This document shows positions 1 through 6,861 of a stretch of 18,102 bases of DNA, piece by piece; within the stretch, counting starts at the first letter, position 1; every line of letters begins with the position of its first letter. A model generated the notes under the pieces. That model saw only the letters and a list, made by a program, of their open reading frames with translations. It searched no databases and was not told the DNA's origin. This DNA is from Blastococcus sp. (GTDB lineage Bacteria > Actinomycetota > Actinomycetes > Mycobacteriales > Geodermatophilaceae): contig JAOPUS010000039.1 of NCBI GenBank assembly GCA_025963345.1, forward strand, positions 1 through 18,102, written 5' to 3'. Made by a program: the position numbers and the translations under genes.

Positions 1-81
1 CGTCGACTTGCCATGGTCGATGTGGGCGATGATGCAGAAGTTCCGGATGAGGGCCGGATCGGTGGCAGCGGGAGTCGTCAC
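1..81 (-). CDS. lepA: Elongation factor 4 (LepA), N-terminal fragment cut by window edge
   Basis: The minus strand reads GTG at 81-79 followed by 26 codons to the window edge. The peptide contains IRNFCIIAHIDHGKST, which is the P-loop (G1, AHIDHGKST) of LepA/EF-4, the translational GTPase that acts on stalled or mistranslocated ribosomes. Only about 27 of roughly 600 residues are present; the rest lies left of the window. The GTG start is chosen because it begins just before the conserved block and the nearest upstream ATG (92-90) is out of frame and stops after four codons (see findings). No strong Shine-Dalgarno is visible. It is transcribed divergently from the membrane protein gene that begins at 189. 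Confidence 0.93.
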   Translation of the reverse strand, partial: MTTPAATDPALIRNFCIIAHIDHGKST

Positions 82-134
82 AGTGCTGTCATCGTCCCAC
101 GCTCCGGCGGGCGGCACGGCGCGACCCGGTGGGA

Positions 135-164
135 GCCCGCGGCCTGACCCGCCGTTCCGCGGGC
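135..164. other. Stem-loop in the lepA/membrane-protein divergent spacer
   Basis: Perfect 8-bp inverted repeat: GCCCGCGG at 135-142 and CCGCGGGC at 157-164, with a 14-base loop. It lies 24 bases upstream of the preferred GTG start at 189 and about 53 bases upstream of the lepA start. It could be a leader hairpin or a protein-binding dyad; nothing in the sequence decides between these, and GC-rich DNA makes chance stems common. Confidence 0.35.
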
Positions 165-177
165 GTCGGTTCGGGGC

Positions 178-183
178 AGGAGA
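178..183 (+). promoter_or_regulatory. Ribosome binding site deciding the membrane-protein start
   Basis: AGGAGA five bases upstream of GTG 189 (the purine run continues to 185). It supports starting translation at 189 rather than at the in-frame ATG at 129, which has no such site and would add 20 arginine- and glycine-rich residues. Confidence 0.6.
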
Positions 184-188
184 GGCGC

Positions 189-1817
189 GTGCCCGAGACA
201 GCGATCCCCCGGGCGACGGCGACGGCGACGGCGGCGCGCGGTCGCTCGACCAGCCTGCGACCCCACCCGGTCGGCGTCGCGGCGGTCTGCGCGCTCGTGT
301 TCTCGCTGATCGTCGAGGCGGCACCGGTAGCGGGTGGCGATCTGCTCGCGCAGCAGTGGTGGGCCTCGTGGGCTTCGTCGAACAGAGCGCCCGTCGACCT
401 CGGCTGGTACGGCGGGGTGCCGGCCGTCTCCTACAGCCTGCTCAGCCCCTGGGCCGGTGCGCTACTGGGCCTGCCGCTCATGGGGATGCTGGGGACGGTG
501 CTGGGGAGCGCCTCGACGACCGCCCTGCTCGGCCGCCTTCGTCCCGCCCCCGCTCGCTGGACCGTCGCCGGCGTGGTGGCGGCCGGGACCTGGGCCGCCG
601 ACCAGTGGAGCGGCCGGACGACCTTCGGGCTGGGGGCCGCACTGGGATGCCTCGCACTGGTGGTCGCCAGCGGTCCGCGGGGGCGTGGGGCACGCCTGGC
701 CGGGGCCGTTCTGGCGGGCCTCGCGGGGGCGACCAGCCCCGTGGCGTCGGTGTTCCTGCTCGTGGCTGCCGCGGCGTGGTGGTGCGGGAGGCAACCGGGG
801 TTGCGGCTCGCCCGGCTGCACGCGGGCCCGGTGGAGCCGTGGTTGATCGCCGGCGGGGCGCTGGTTCCCCTGGCTGCCGCCCGGATCCTCGGGGCAGTGA
901 GCGGTCCCCAGCCGGCCAGCGCCCACCAGATGGTTGCGGCGCTGGCAGCGACCGGTCTGACCGCGGCACTCGTGCCCACGCGGCACCGGGTGCTGCGTGC
1001 CGGTCTCGCGTGGACCGCGGTGCTGCTCCTTGCCACCTGGCTGATCACCAATCCGGTGGGCTCGAACTCCGTCCGCCTGGTCCTGCTCTTCGCCGTCCCG
1101 GTCGTGGTCGCTGTCGCGCACACCCGGCCGCCGGCGACGCTGCTCGCTGCGCTGGCGGTCTGCTGGCTCCTCCCTCCCGTCGTGGTGGCCGACCTCGGGC
1201 CGCGCGACACGGCTCTGGCGAGCGCGCGGGCGGAAGCGCTGCTGCGTGAGCTCGCTGATCGGGGCCCGGTGGGCCGGATCGAGGTGGTGCCCGAGCACAG
1301 CCACGAGGAGAGCGTGTGGGTGGCCCGGGGCGTGCCGGTGGCTCGCGGGTGGCTTCGGCAGCTCGACACCGCGCGCGCGGGACTCTTCTACGACGGTTCT
1401 CTCGACGCCGTCGAGTACCTGCACTGGCTGAGAGCCGCCGGGGTCTCCTACGTGGCGTTGCCCAGTAGCCGGCTGGACTGGCCTTCAGGAGGCGAGGCCG
1501 CGCTGTTGCGCCGGGGCGTTCCGGGGCTGCAGAAGGTGTGGTCCGACGGGTCCTGGCAGCTGTTCCAGGTGTCGGCCGGAGGTGTCGTGCACGGCGACGG
1601 CACGCTGGTGTCGAGCGACCGGTCCCGTCTGGTGGTGGACGTGCCGGCGCCCGGGCAGGTGGAGGTCGCGCTGTGGTGGTCCCGGTGGTCGTCGGTCGAG
1701 GGCCCCGGCGGCTGCGTCCGGCCGGGGCACCGCGACGGCTGGACGACGCTCACCGCCGATCGGCCCGGCCGGTACGTGCTGACCAGCTCGTGGCGGCCCA
1801 CGGGGCGGTGCGACTGA
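189..1817 (+). CDS. Polytopic membrane protein with C-terminal soluble domain, GT-C-like, function unknown
   Basis: A 542-residue protein from GTG 189. After a basic, Thr/Ala-rich N terminus, hydrophobic segments occur near residues 28-45, 85-112, 125-137, 148-162, 168-198, 217-237, 249-263, 271-287, 296-311 and 316-335, so about ten membrane spans are likely. The stretch between spans 1 and 2 carries Asp70 and WYGGVPAVSYSLLSPW (73-88), which resembles the first external loop of GT-C-fold glycosyltransferases and related actinobacterial membrane proteins. Residues 340-542 look soluble and probably lie outside the membrane; they include a LRAAGVSYVALP segment (414-425) of a type seen in YfhO-like and other GT-C-associated domains. 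No catalytic role is proven. It could act on a polyprenyl-linked sugar substrate, but this is inference. It precedes rpsT by 141 bases on the same strand. Confidence 0.8.
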   Translation: MPETAIPRATATATAARGRSTSLRPHPVGVAAVCALVFSLIVEAAPVAGGDLLAQQWWASWASSNRAPVDLGWYGGVPAVSYSLLSPWAGALLGLPLMGMLGTVLGSASTTALLGRLRPAPARWTVAGVVAAGTWAADQWSGRTTFGLGAALGCLALVVASGPRGRGARLAGAVLAGLAGATSPVASVFLLVAAAAWWCGRQPGLRLARLHAGPVEPWLIAGGALVPLAAARILGAVSGPQPASAHQMVAALAATGLTAALVPTRHRVLRAGLAWTAVLLLATWLITNPVGSNSVRLVLLFAVPVVVAVAHTRPPATLLAALAVCWLLPPVVVADLGPRDTALASARAEALLRELADRGPVGRIEVVPEHSHEESVWVARGVPVARGWLRQLDTARAGLFYDGSLDAVEYLHWLRAAGVSYVALPSSRLDWPSGGEAALLRRGVPGLQKVWSDGSWQLFQVSAGGVVHGDGTLVSSDRSRLVVDVPAPGQVEVALWWSRWSSVEGPGGCVRPGHRDGWTTLTADRPGRYVLTSSWRPTGRCD

Positions 1818-1837
1818 ACGGGGCGGAACCGACCGAG

Positions 1838-1867
1838 TTGGGGTCGGGCTCCAGGCGCTGGTATCTT
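1838..1867 (+). promoter_or_regulatory. Possible sigma-70-type promoter of rpsT
   Basis: TTGGGG at 1838-1843 and TATCTT at 1862-1867 are separated by 18 bases, an acceptable match to housekeeping actinobacterial promoters. The element lies in the 141-base gap between the membrane protein stop and rpsT, and would give a 5' leader of roughly 85 bases, which is room for the autoregulation known for S20 genes elsewhere. Pattern match only. Confidence 0.35.
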
Positions 1868-1958
1868 GGCAGACCGGTCCGCTGGCGCGGGGCCTGACGC
1901 TCTGCGCCCGGACGCACTGTCAGAAGTACTCCCTCCTGCGAGACACCGAGGCTCACGC

Positions 1959-2219
1959 GTGGCGAACATCAAGTCCCAGATCAAGCGGATCCGTACCAAC
2001 GAAAAGGCGCGTCAGCGCAACGTCGCGGTGCGCTCTGCCCTGAAGACGACCGTCCGGCGCTTCCGGACGGCCGCCGATGCCGGGGACGCCGCGGCTGCGA
2101 CCGCCGCCCTCGAGGTCGCCAGCAAGGCCCTCGACAAGGCCGCCAGCAAGGGCGTCATCCACAAGAACCAGGCCGCCAACCGCAAGTCGGGCATGGCCAA
2201 GCAGGTTGCCAGCCTCTGA
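1959..2219 (+). CDS. rpsT: 30S ribosomal protein S20
   Basis: An 86-residue basic protein beginning VANIKSQIKRIRTNEKAR, the typical S20 N terminus, and containing HKNQAANRKSGMAK near the C terminus, another family signature. S20 binds 16S rRNA early in 30S assembly. The GTG start at 1959 is chosen from homology; the reading frame is open upstream to 1866, but that extension is unlike S20. A modest Shine-Dalgarno (CGAGG, 1947-1951) lies seven bases upstream. It is convergent with holA and followed at once by a stem-loop that includes its own stop codon. Length agrees with the family. Confidence 0.97.
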   Translation: MANIKSQIKRIRTNEKARQRNVAVRSALKTTVRRFRTAADAGDAAAATAALEVASKALDKAASKGVIHKNQAANRKSGMAKQVASL

Positions 2220-2240
2220 GGCTGAGCCGGCCTCAGAGGC
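2212..2240 (+). terminator. Stem-loop overlapping the rpsT stop codon
   Basis: GCCTCTGAGGC (2212-2222) and GCCTCAGAGGC (2230-2240) form a perfect 11-bp stem with a seven-base loop. The left arm contains the last sense codon and the TGA of rpsT. There is no T-tract, as is common for actinobacterial terminators. It may terminate transcription or protect the 3' end of the mRNA. Confidence 0.65.
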
Positions 2241-2266
2241 CGGCCCGCCGCGTCCCTGACGCGGTA

Positions 2267-2301
2267 CTGAACGTGTGGTGCTGAACGTGTGGTGCTGAAC
2301 G
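2267..2301. repeat. 14-bp tandem repeat, 2.5 copies
   Basis: CTGAACGTGTGGTG occurs at 2267-2280 and again, identical, at 2281-2294. A third partial copy, CTGAACG (2295-2301), runs into the left arm of the next hairpin. It lies between the two stem-loops in the rpsT/holA convergent spacer and encodes nothing I recognise. Confidence 0.85.
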
Positions 2302-2332
2302 AGCCCCTCCCCCTCGTGGGACGGGGCTCGTT
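2298..2332. terminator. Bidirectional terminator between rpsT and holA
   Basis: AACGAGCCCC (2298-2307) pairs perfectly with GGGGCTCGTT (2323-2332). Inside, TCCC (2308-2311) can pair with GGGA (2318-2321), leaving one bulged C and a six-base loop. It sits between two convergent genes: the + transcript ends in ...CTCGTT and the minus transcript likewise, so it can stop both. Confidence 0.75.
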
Positions 2333-2359
2333 CCGCGTTCCGGGATGTGGCCCTCGCGC

Positions 2360-3361
2360 TCAGCGCCCGGCCTGGGCCCGTCCGCGGCCCGTCTCCGCCC
2401 GGATCGTGACGATCCGGCGGACCGCCCGCTCCAGCGCGTAGTCCGCGCTCGCCGCGGCACCCTTCACGTCGGCGTTGAGCTCGGCGGCCACGCCGATCGC
2501 CTGCTGCAGCCCGTCGATGCTCCAGCCCCGCGACTGGGCCTGCGCCTTCTTCACCTTCCACGGCGGCAGCTTCAGGATCCGGGCCAGCTCACCGGGGTTG
2601 GTCGAGCTCAGCGAGGCCACCCGCGCCGCGGTGCGGACGCCGTCGGCGATGGCGTCGGCGATCAGCACGTGGGCCACCCCGCGCTGCAGCGCCCAGCGCA
2701 GCATCTCGATCGAGCCGGCCCGATCCCCGACCAGCACCCGCTCGGCGACGGTGAAGCCGGTGACCTCGGCCTGGCCGTGGTGGAATCGCGCGACGGCGTC
2801 GGCGTCGACGCTCCCGCCGAAGTCGGACACGAGCTGACTCGCCGCGGCGGAGAGCTGGCGCAGGTCGGCTCCGATGGCGTCCACCAGCGCGCTGGCCGCA
2901 TCGGGGGCGATCCGTCCGCCGGCCTGGCGGACCTCGTTGCGGACGAAGGCGATGCGGTCACCGATCGAGCTGACCTTGGGGCACTCGTCGAGCGCCGCGC
3001 CCGCCGACCGGAACGATTTGACCAGGGCCTCGTTGCGCTTGCCCCCGAAGTGGACGATCACCAGCGTGAGGTCGGGGTCGGGATCCTTGGCATAGCTGAC
3101 CAGCGCATCTGCCAGCGCGCCGGCGGACTCCTGGACCCCGGTGACGACGACCAGCCGGTGGCCGCCGAACAGCGACGGCGCCAGCACATCGGCCAGCTGA
3201 CCGATCGGCAGCCCGGAGGCGGCGAGCTCGTGCTCCTCGGCGTCCTCGTGGTGGGCGAAGACGGCGGCCCGGACAGCGGAGACCGCGCGGGAGCGCAGCA
3301 GCTCCTCCTCCCCCATCACCACCCGGAGGCGCGAGGTGGGTTCCACGGGAGTCGCCGACAC
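2360..3361 (-). CDS. holA: DNA polymerase III subunit delta
   Basis: A 333-residue HolA. The clamp-loader delta subunit opens the beta sliding clamp during replication. Visible family features are an N-terminal MGEEELLRSRAV segment (about 16-27), the degenerate AAA+ domain with LTLVIVHFGG (98-107), the ALRQLS-type helix DLRQLSAAASQL (166-177), and the C-terminal collar domain containing LKLPPWKVKKAQAQSRGW (264-281). Length is normal. The GTG start at 3361 lies 12 bases after the comEC stop, so holA is probably translated from the comEA-comEC transcript, although its Shine-Dalgarno is weak (GGCGGGG directly before the start). The gene order comEA-comEC-holA facing rpsT is conserved in many actinobacteria, including mycobacteria. 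Confidence 0.95.
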   Translation of the reverse strand: MSATPVEPTSRLRVVMGEEELLRSRAVSAVRAAVFAHHEDAEEHELAASGLPIGQLADVLAPSLFGGHRLVVVTGVQESAGALADALVSYAKDPDPDLTLVIVHFGGKRNEALVKSFRSAGAALDECPKVSSIGDRIAFVRNEVRQAGGRIAPDAASALVDAIGADLRQLSAAASQLVSDFGGSVDADAVARFHHGQAEVTGFTVAERVLVGDRAGSIEMLRWALQRGVAHVLIADAIADGVRTAARVASLSSTNPGELARILKLPPWKVKKAQAQSRGWSIDGLQQAIGVAAELNADVKGAAASADYALERAVRRIVTIRAETGRGRAQAGR

Positions 3362-3373
3362 CCCGCCATGGTG

Positions 3374-5851
3374 TCACGGGGGCACGACACTGCGACCGCG
3401 ACGCAGGGCGGCCCGCGTGGCCCCGGGAGTCTCCGCTACGACGGCCGCGGGGTCATCCGGCCGCCCGTCGTACGGGAGGTCCGCCGCTCCGACCGACGGA
3501 CCTCCGCGGGGAGCCACACCCCACGACCCGGCTGACCCGACCACCGCCAGGTCGCCCTCCCGGTCGGTCCGGTGGATACGCATCCCGTCCCCGGTAAGCC
3601 AGGTGAGCGTCCGGGCAGTGGGATGGCCGTAGGTGTTGTCCGCCCCCACCGAGACCAGGGCGACGCGGGCTCCGCTGGCGGCGAGGAATTCGGGGTCGGC
3701 GTCACTGCTGCCGTGGTGCGGCACCTTCAGCACGTCGGCCCGCAGATCGATCCCACTCGACACCAGCCGGGACTCCGCGCCGGCCCCGAGGTCGCCGGTC
3801 AACAGAATCCGCACGCCGCGGACCGTCACCCGGGCCACCATGGAGAGGTCGTTGGGCGCCGCCGAGGCCGTGGCCCGGGCCGGGTCCGGCGCCAGCACCT
3901 CGACCGCGACGCCGCCGACGTTGCGGCGGTCCCCGGGCACGAGTACGGCTCGCTCGCCTCCAGCGCGGCGCACGAGCCGGCCGAGGGTGCCTACCCGGTC
4001 GTCGGCAGGTGACAGCGTCGCGGTCGCGACCACGCCGACGTCACGACCGGTCAGCGCGCCGGCCAGACCACCCATGTGGTCGGCGTCCAGATGCGACAGC
4101 AGCACGAGCGGCAGGGCGTCGATGCCCATCCGGTCCAGGCACCGGTCGACCGCCCCGACATCGGGGCCGGTGTCCACGAGCACCCCGGCCGCTGGACCGG
4201 CCGGCAGCACGAGCGCGTCGCCCTGCCCGACGTCGCAGGCGACGGCGACCGTGTCCTGTGGTGGCCAGCCGCGCACCGTCTGGCGGATCGGCCAGCCCAG
4301 CACCACGAGCCCGACCAGAGCGGCGAGCGCCAGCGGGCGCAGCCGTCCGAACCGCCAGAGCGCCCAGGCCCCGAGGAGGAACAGGACGGTCAGCAGCACC
4401 GCACCGCCGGTCCCGGCCGGCCACCCCGCCGCCGCGTCCGGCACCGCAGCGGCACGTTCGGCGATCAGTACCAGCCAGCGGACCGGCCAGCCCGCGAGCC
4501 AGACGAGCCCGTCGGCCAGGGGTGGGACCAGTACGCCGACCACCGCGGCGAGCAGGCCGAGGACAGTCGCCGGAGCCACGGCCGGGGCGGCGAGCAGGTT
4601 GGCCGGCAGGGAGACCAGGCTGACCGTGCCGGAGAGGCCGGCGACGATCGGAGCGGTCGCCAGGCCGGCTGCGGTGCTCACCGCGAGGGCGTCGGCGAGG
4701 ACCGGCGGCCAGCCGCGATCGCGGAGCCGACGCGACCAGCCCGGCGCGAGCAGGACGATGGCGGCCGTCGCCGCGACCGACAGCGCGAAGCCGGCATCGC
4801 GGGCAAGCCCGGGATCGTGCAGCAGCAGCACGCCCACGGCCGCGCCCAGTGCAGGGATGGCCGCCTTGGACCGCCCCGAGGCGAGCGCGAGCAGGGTCAC
4901 CGCCCCCATGGCGGCCGCACGGACCACGCTGGGGCTGGGCCGGGCGAGGACGACGAAGCCCACGAGCACGAGGCCGCCGATGACGGCCTGCACCCTGCGG
5001 TCCACGGCCCGGCGGCGCAGTGGCCACAGCACACCGGTCAGCGCGATGGCGACGTTCGCCCCCGATACGGCCGTGAGGTGCGTGAGGCCGGCCCGCCGGA
5101 AGTCCTCGGCGAGCACCGGGTCCATGGCCCGGGTGTCGCCGACGACCAGGCCCGGCAGCAGACCGGCGGACCGGGGGTCGAGCATCCGGGCAGCCGAGGC
5201 GGCGAGCCCGTCCCGGAGGGAACCGGCCGCACGCTGCAGTCTGCTTGCCGCCCCGAAGGGAGAGGGCGGGCCCCGCGCGGAGACGACAGCGACGACGTCG
5301 TCCCCGGCCCGCGGCAGCGACACACCGAGGCGCGCCTGGACCTCCTGCCCGGGCAGCAGCTCCCCCCACTCCGCACCCGCCGCGAACAACAGGACGGGGG
5401 CGTCGAACCGGTGGGTCCACCCTCGGTCGGTCAGTGAGATGACCGTTGCGTCGACGATGACCCGGGGTTCCCCGGCGCCCGGCAACCGGTGCGGATCGCC
5501 GTCCAGGTGGAGGACGGCTGTCACGGAGCGGCCCGACTCGGCGAACGCCCGCAATGGTGAGGCCTCCCGTCCGGCCCCGCGCACCGCCGCAGTGGCCGCG
5601 GTGACCGTGAGCGCGGCGAGGATGCCCAGGACCACGGCAGCCGCGGCACCGGGCCGCCGCCTCGTGGCGACGGCCACGAGGATGGCCAGGACGGCGGCAC
5701 CCCCGGCACACGCGGCGAGCCGGAGCGGTGCGAGGAATGGCGCCAGGAGGCAGCAGGCCCACACGGTGGCGGCGGCCGGAACCAGCCGGAGGTCGAGCCA
5801 GCTCCACCGGGACACAGACAGGTCGCGGTACCGCAGGACAGGGCGGCTCAC
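3374..5851 (-). CDS. comEC: ComEC/Rec2 inner-membrane DNA transport protein
   Basis: An 825-residue ComEC, the channel thought to pass single-stranded DNA across the membrane in natural transformation. All three expected parts are present: N-terminal spans and an OB-like DUF4131 region (about 20-200), the Competence domain with PGLVVGDT (233-240) and LTHLTAVSGANVAI (256-269) followed by many membrane spans to about 520, and a C-terminal metallo-beta-lactamase domain. That domain keeps DVGQGDA (540-546), HLDADH (587-592), LLTGD (683-687), PHHGS (711-715) and NTYGHP (739-744), so the putative nuclease site looks intact. A proline/alanine-rich tail of about 45 residues follows. The GTG start overlaps the comEA stop by four bases (GTGA, 5848-5851), which implies translational coupling. 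Whether the host is competent is unknown. Confidence 0.95.
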   Translation of the reverse strand: MSRPVLRYRDLSVSRWSWLDLRLVPAAATVWACCLLAPFLAPLRLAACAGGAAVLAILVAVATRRRPGAAAAVVLGILAALTVTAATAAVRGAGREASPLRAFAESGRSVTAVLHLDGDPHRLPGAGEPRVIVDATVISLTDRGWTHRFDAPVLLFAAGAEWGELLPGQEVQARLGVSLPRAGDDVVAVVSARGPPSPFGAASRLQRAAGSLRDGLAASAARMLDPRSAGLLPGLVVGDTRAMDPVLAEDFRRAGLTHLTAVSGANVAIALTGVLWPLRRRAVDRRVQAVIGGLVLVGFVVLARPSPSVVRAAAMGAVTLLALASGRSKAAIPALGAAVGVLLLHDPGLARDAGFALSVAATAAIVLLAPGWSRRLRDRGWPPVLADALAVSTAAGLATAPIVAGLSGTVSLVSLPANLLAAPAVAPATVLGLLAAVVGVLVPPLADGLVWLAGWPVRWLVLIAERAAAVPDAAAGWPAGTGGAVLLTVLFLLGAWALWRFGRLRPLALAALVGLVVLGWPIRQTVRGWPPQDTVAVACDVGQGDALVLPAGPAAGVLVDTGPDVGAVDRCLDRMGIDALPLVLLSHLDADHMGGLAGALTGRDVGVVATATLSPADDRVGTLGRLVRRAGGERAVLVPGDRRNVGGVAVEVLAPDPARATASAAPNDLSMVARVTVRGVRILLTGDLGAGAESRLVSSGIDLRADVLKVPHHGSSDADPEFLAASGARVALVSVGADNTYGHPTARTLTWLTGDGMRIHRTDREGDLAVVGSAGSWGVAPRGGPSVGAADLPYDGRPDDPAAVVAETPGATRAALRRGRSVVPP

Positions 5852-6720
5852 ACGGTCACCAGCTCGGCCAGTTCCGCCGCTCGGGCCGGACCGATCCCCG
5901 GCACGTCGTCCAGTTGGTCGACGCTGGTGAACGGGCCCTGCTTCCGGTGGTCCACGATGCGCTGGGCCAGGACGGGGCCGACCCCGGGCAGGGCGTCCAG
6001 CTCCGCCGTGGTGGCGGTGTTGAGGTTCAGTGGGCTACCGGGCGCGGCAGCCGCACCGGAGGCTCCGCCGGCCGGGCCTGCGGCCCCGGATGCCCCGGGG
6101 GCACCGACCAGGATCTGCTGCCCGTCGGTGACGACGGCCGCGAGGTTGACCGAGGCCGGATCTGCCTCGGGCAGCAGCCCGCCGGCCGCCTCGACCGCCT
6201 CAGCCACGCGAGCGCCGGCCGTCAGCGTCACCAGCCCGGGCCGCGCCACCTGACCCACCACCGACACGACGACCGTCGACGCGGTCTCGGCGACCTCACC
6301 GACCGACGGCTCGGCCGGCCCGGTCGCCGGTGCCGCGCTCCCTATCGCGCTCCCTACCGGCGTGACCGGGGCGGGCTCGACCTGGGGGCGGTCCAGCCAC
6401 GTCCAGACGATGAGCAGCAGCGCCGCAACCAGGCCGGCGACCCACAGGGAACGGGCACCGAGCCGCCCCGGATCCCAGCGGGCCGTGCGACCCGGCGCCC
6501 GGTGACGACCGAGTCCCGTGGGAAGGGTGTCGAGCGGGCGGGGATCCGGTTCGCCGGCCGGGGCCCTGGCCGCCTCGTCGTCCCACTGACCCGGAGCCGG
6601 CTTCTCCTCGAGTTCGTCGTCGGGCAGCCAGCCGCGGGCACGGTTGCTCTCCTCGAGCAGCGCCCGCAGGCGCGCGCGGATGACATCGGCATCGTCGCTG
6701 CGGCGGGAGGTGAGGCGCAC
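5848..6720 (-). CDS. comEA: ComEA-like DNA-binding competence protein
   Basis: A 290-residue protein with the actinobacterial ComEA layout: a charged cytoplasmic N terminus (1-90), one membrane span (about 91-108), an SLBB domain (about 149-205, VVSVVGQVARPGLVTL), a Gly/Ala/Pro linker (207-229), and a C-terminal helix-hairpin-helix pair beginning LNLNTATTAELDALPGVGP (231-249) and ending DVPGIGPARAAEL (272-284). The HhH pair binds double-stranded DNA outside the membrane and hands it to ComEC, encoded next with a four-base overlap. The N-terminal cytoplasmic part is long compared with Bacillus ComEA but usual for actinobacteria. The GTG start at 6720 has no clear Shine-Dalgarno, so a slightly later start cannot be excluded. 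A stem-loop lies 17 bases upstream. Confidence 0.92.
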   Translation of the reverse strand: MRLTSRRSDDADVIRARLRALLEESNRARGWLPDDELEEKPAPGQWDDEAARAPAGEPDPRPLDTLPTGLGRHRAPGRTARWDPGRLGARSLWVAGLVAALLLIVWTWLDRPQVEPAPVTPVGSAIGSAAPATGPAEPSVGEVAETASTVVVSVVGQVARPGLVTLTAGARVAEAVEAAGGLLPEADPASVNLAAVVTDGQQILVGAPGASGAAGPAGGASGAAAAPGSPLNLNTATTAELDALPGVGPVLAQRIVDHRKQGPFTSVDQLDDVPGIGPARAAELAELVTV

Positions 6721-6737
6721 CGGTCGGACGCTAGGGA

Positions 6738-6762
6738 GCCGGCACCTCGGGAGGTGGCCGGC
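6738..6762 (-). promoter_or_regulatory. Stem-loop in the comEA leader
   Basis: GCCGG-CACCT (6738-6747) pairs with AGGTG-CCGGC (6752-6762) around a four-base loop, with a single bulged G at 6757. It lies 17 bases upstream of the comEA start and could affect ribosome entry or end read-through from degV. Seen by eye only. Confidence 0.4.
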
Positions 6763-6821
6763 CGGACGATCTGTGGATCCGACCGCTACCTGTGGACGGA
6801 GCGCGGCACGACAGGGCGCTT

Positions 6822-6843
6822 CATGGGCAGTCTGTCGCCCATG
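6822..6843 (-). terminator. Stem-loop just downstream of degV
   Basis: CATGGGC (6822-6828) and GCCCATG (6837-6843) form a perfect 7-bp stem with an eight-base loop, 18 bases past the degV stop on the minus strand. No T-tract follows. It is a plausible weak terminator separating degV from the comEA-comEC-holA unit. Confidence 0.45.
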
Positions 6844-6861
6844 TTCCGCTCGATCGCACGC

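Noticed and set aside
8..1249. Plus-strand frame of 413 codons overlapping the membrane protein gene
   Set aside because: Arg/Gly-rich product in a different frame from the hydrophobic, clearly membrane-spanning protein; it also runs through the lepA start.
3633..5930. Long plus-strand open frame (765 codons) opposite comEC and the end of comEA
   Set aside because: It is a compositional shadow: GC-rich codons on the minus strand leave the antisense frame free of stops. The protein is Arg/Ser/Thr/Ala-rich without any domain, and comEC on the other strand is unmistakable.
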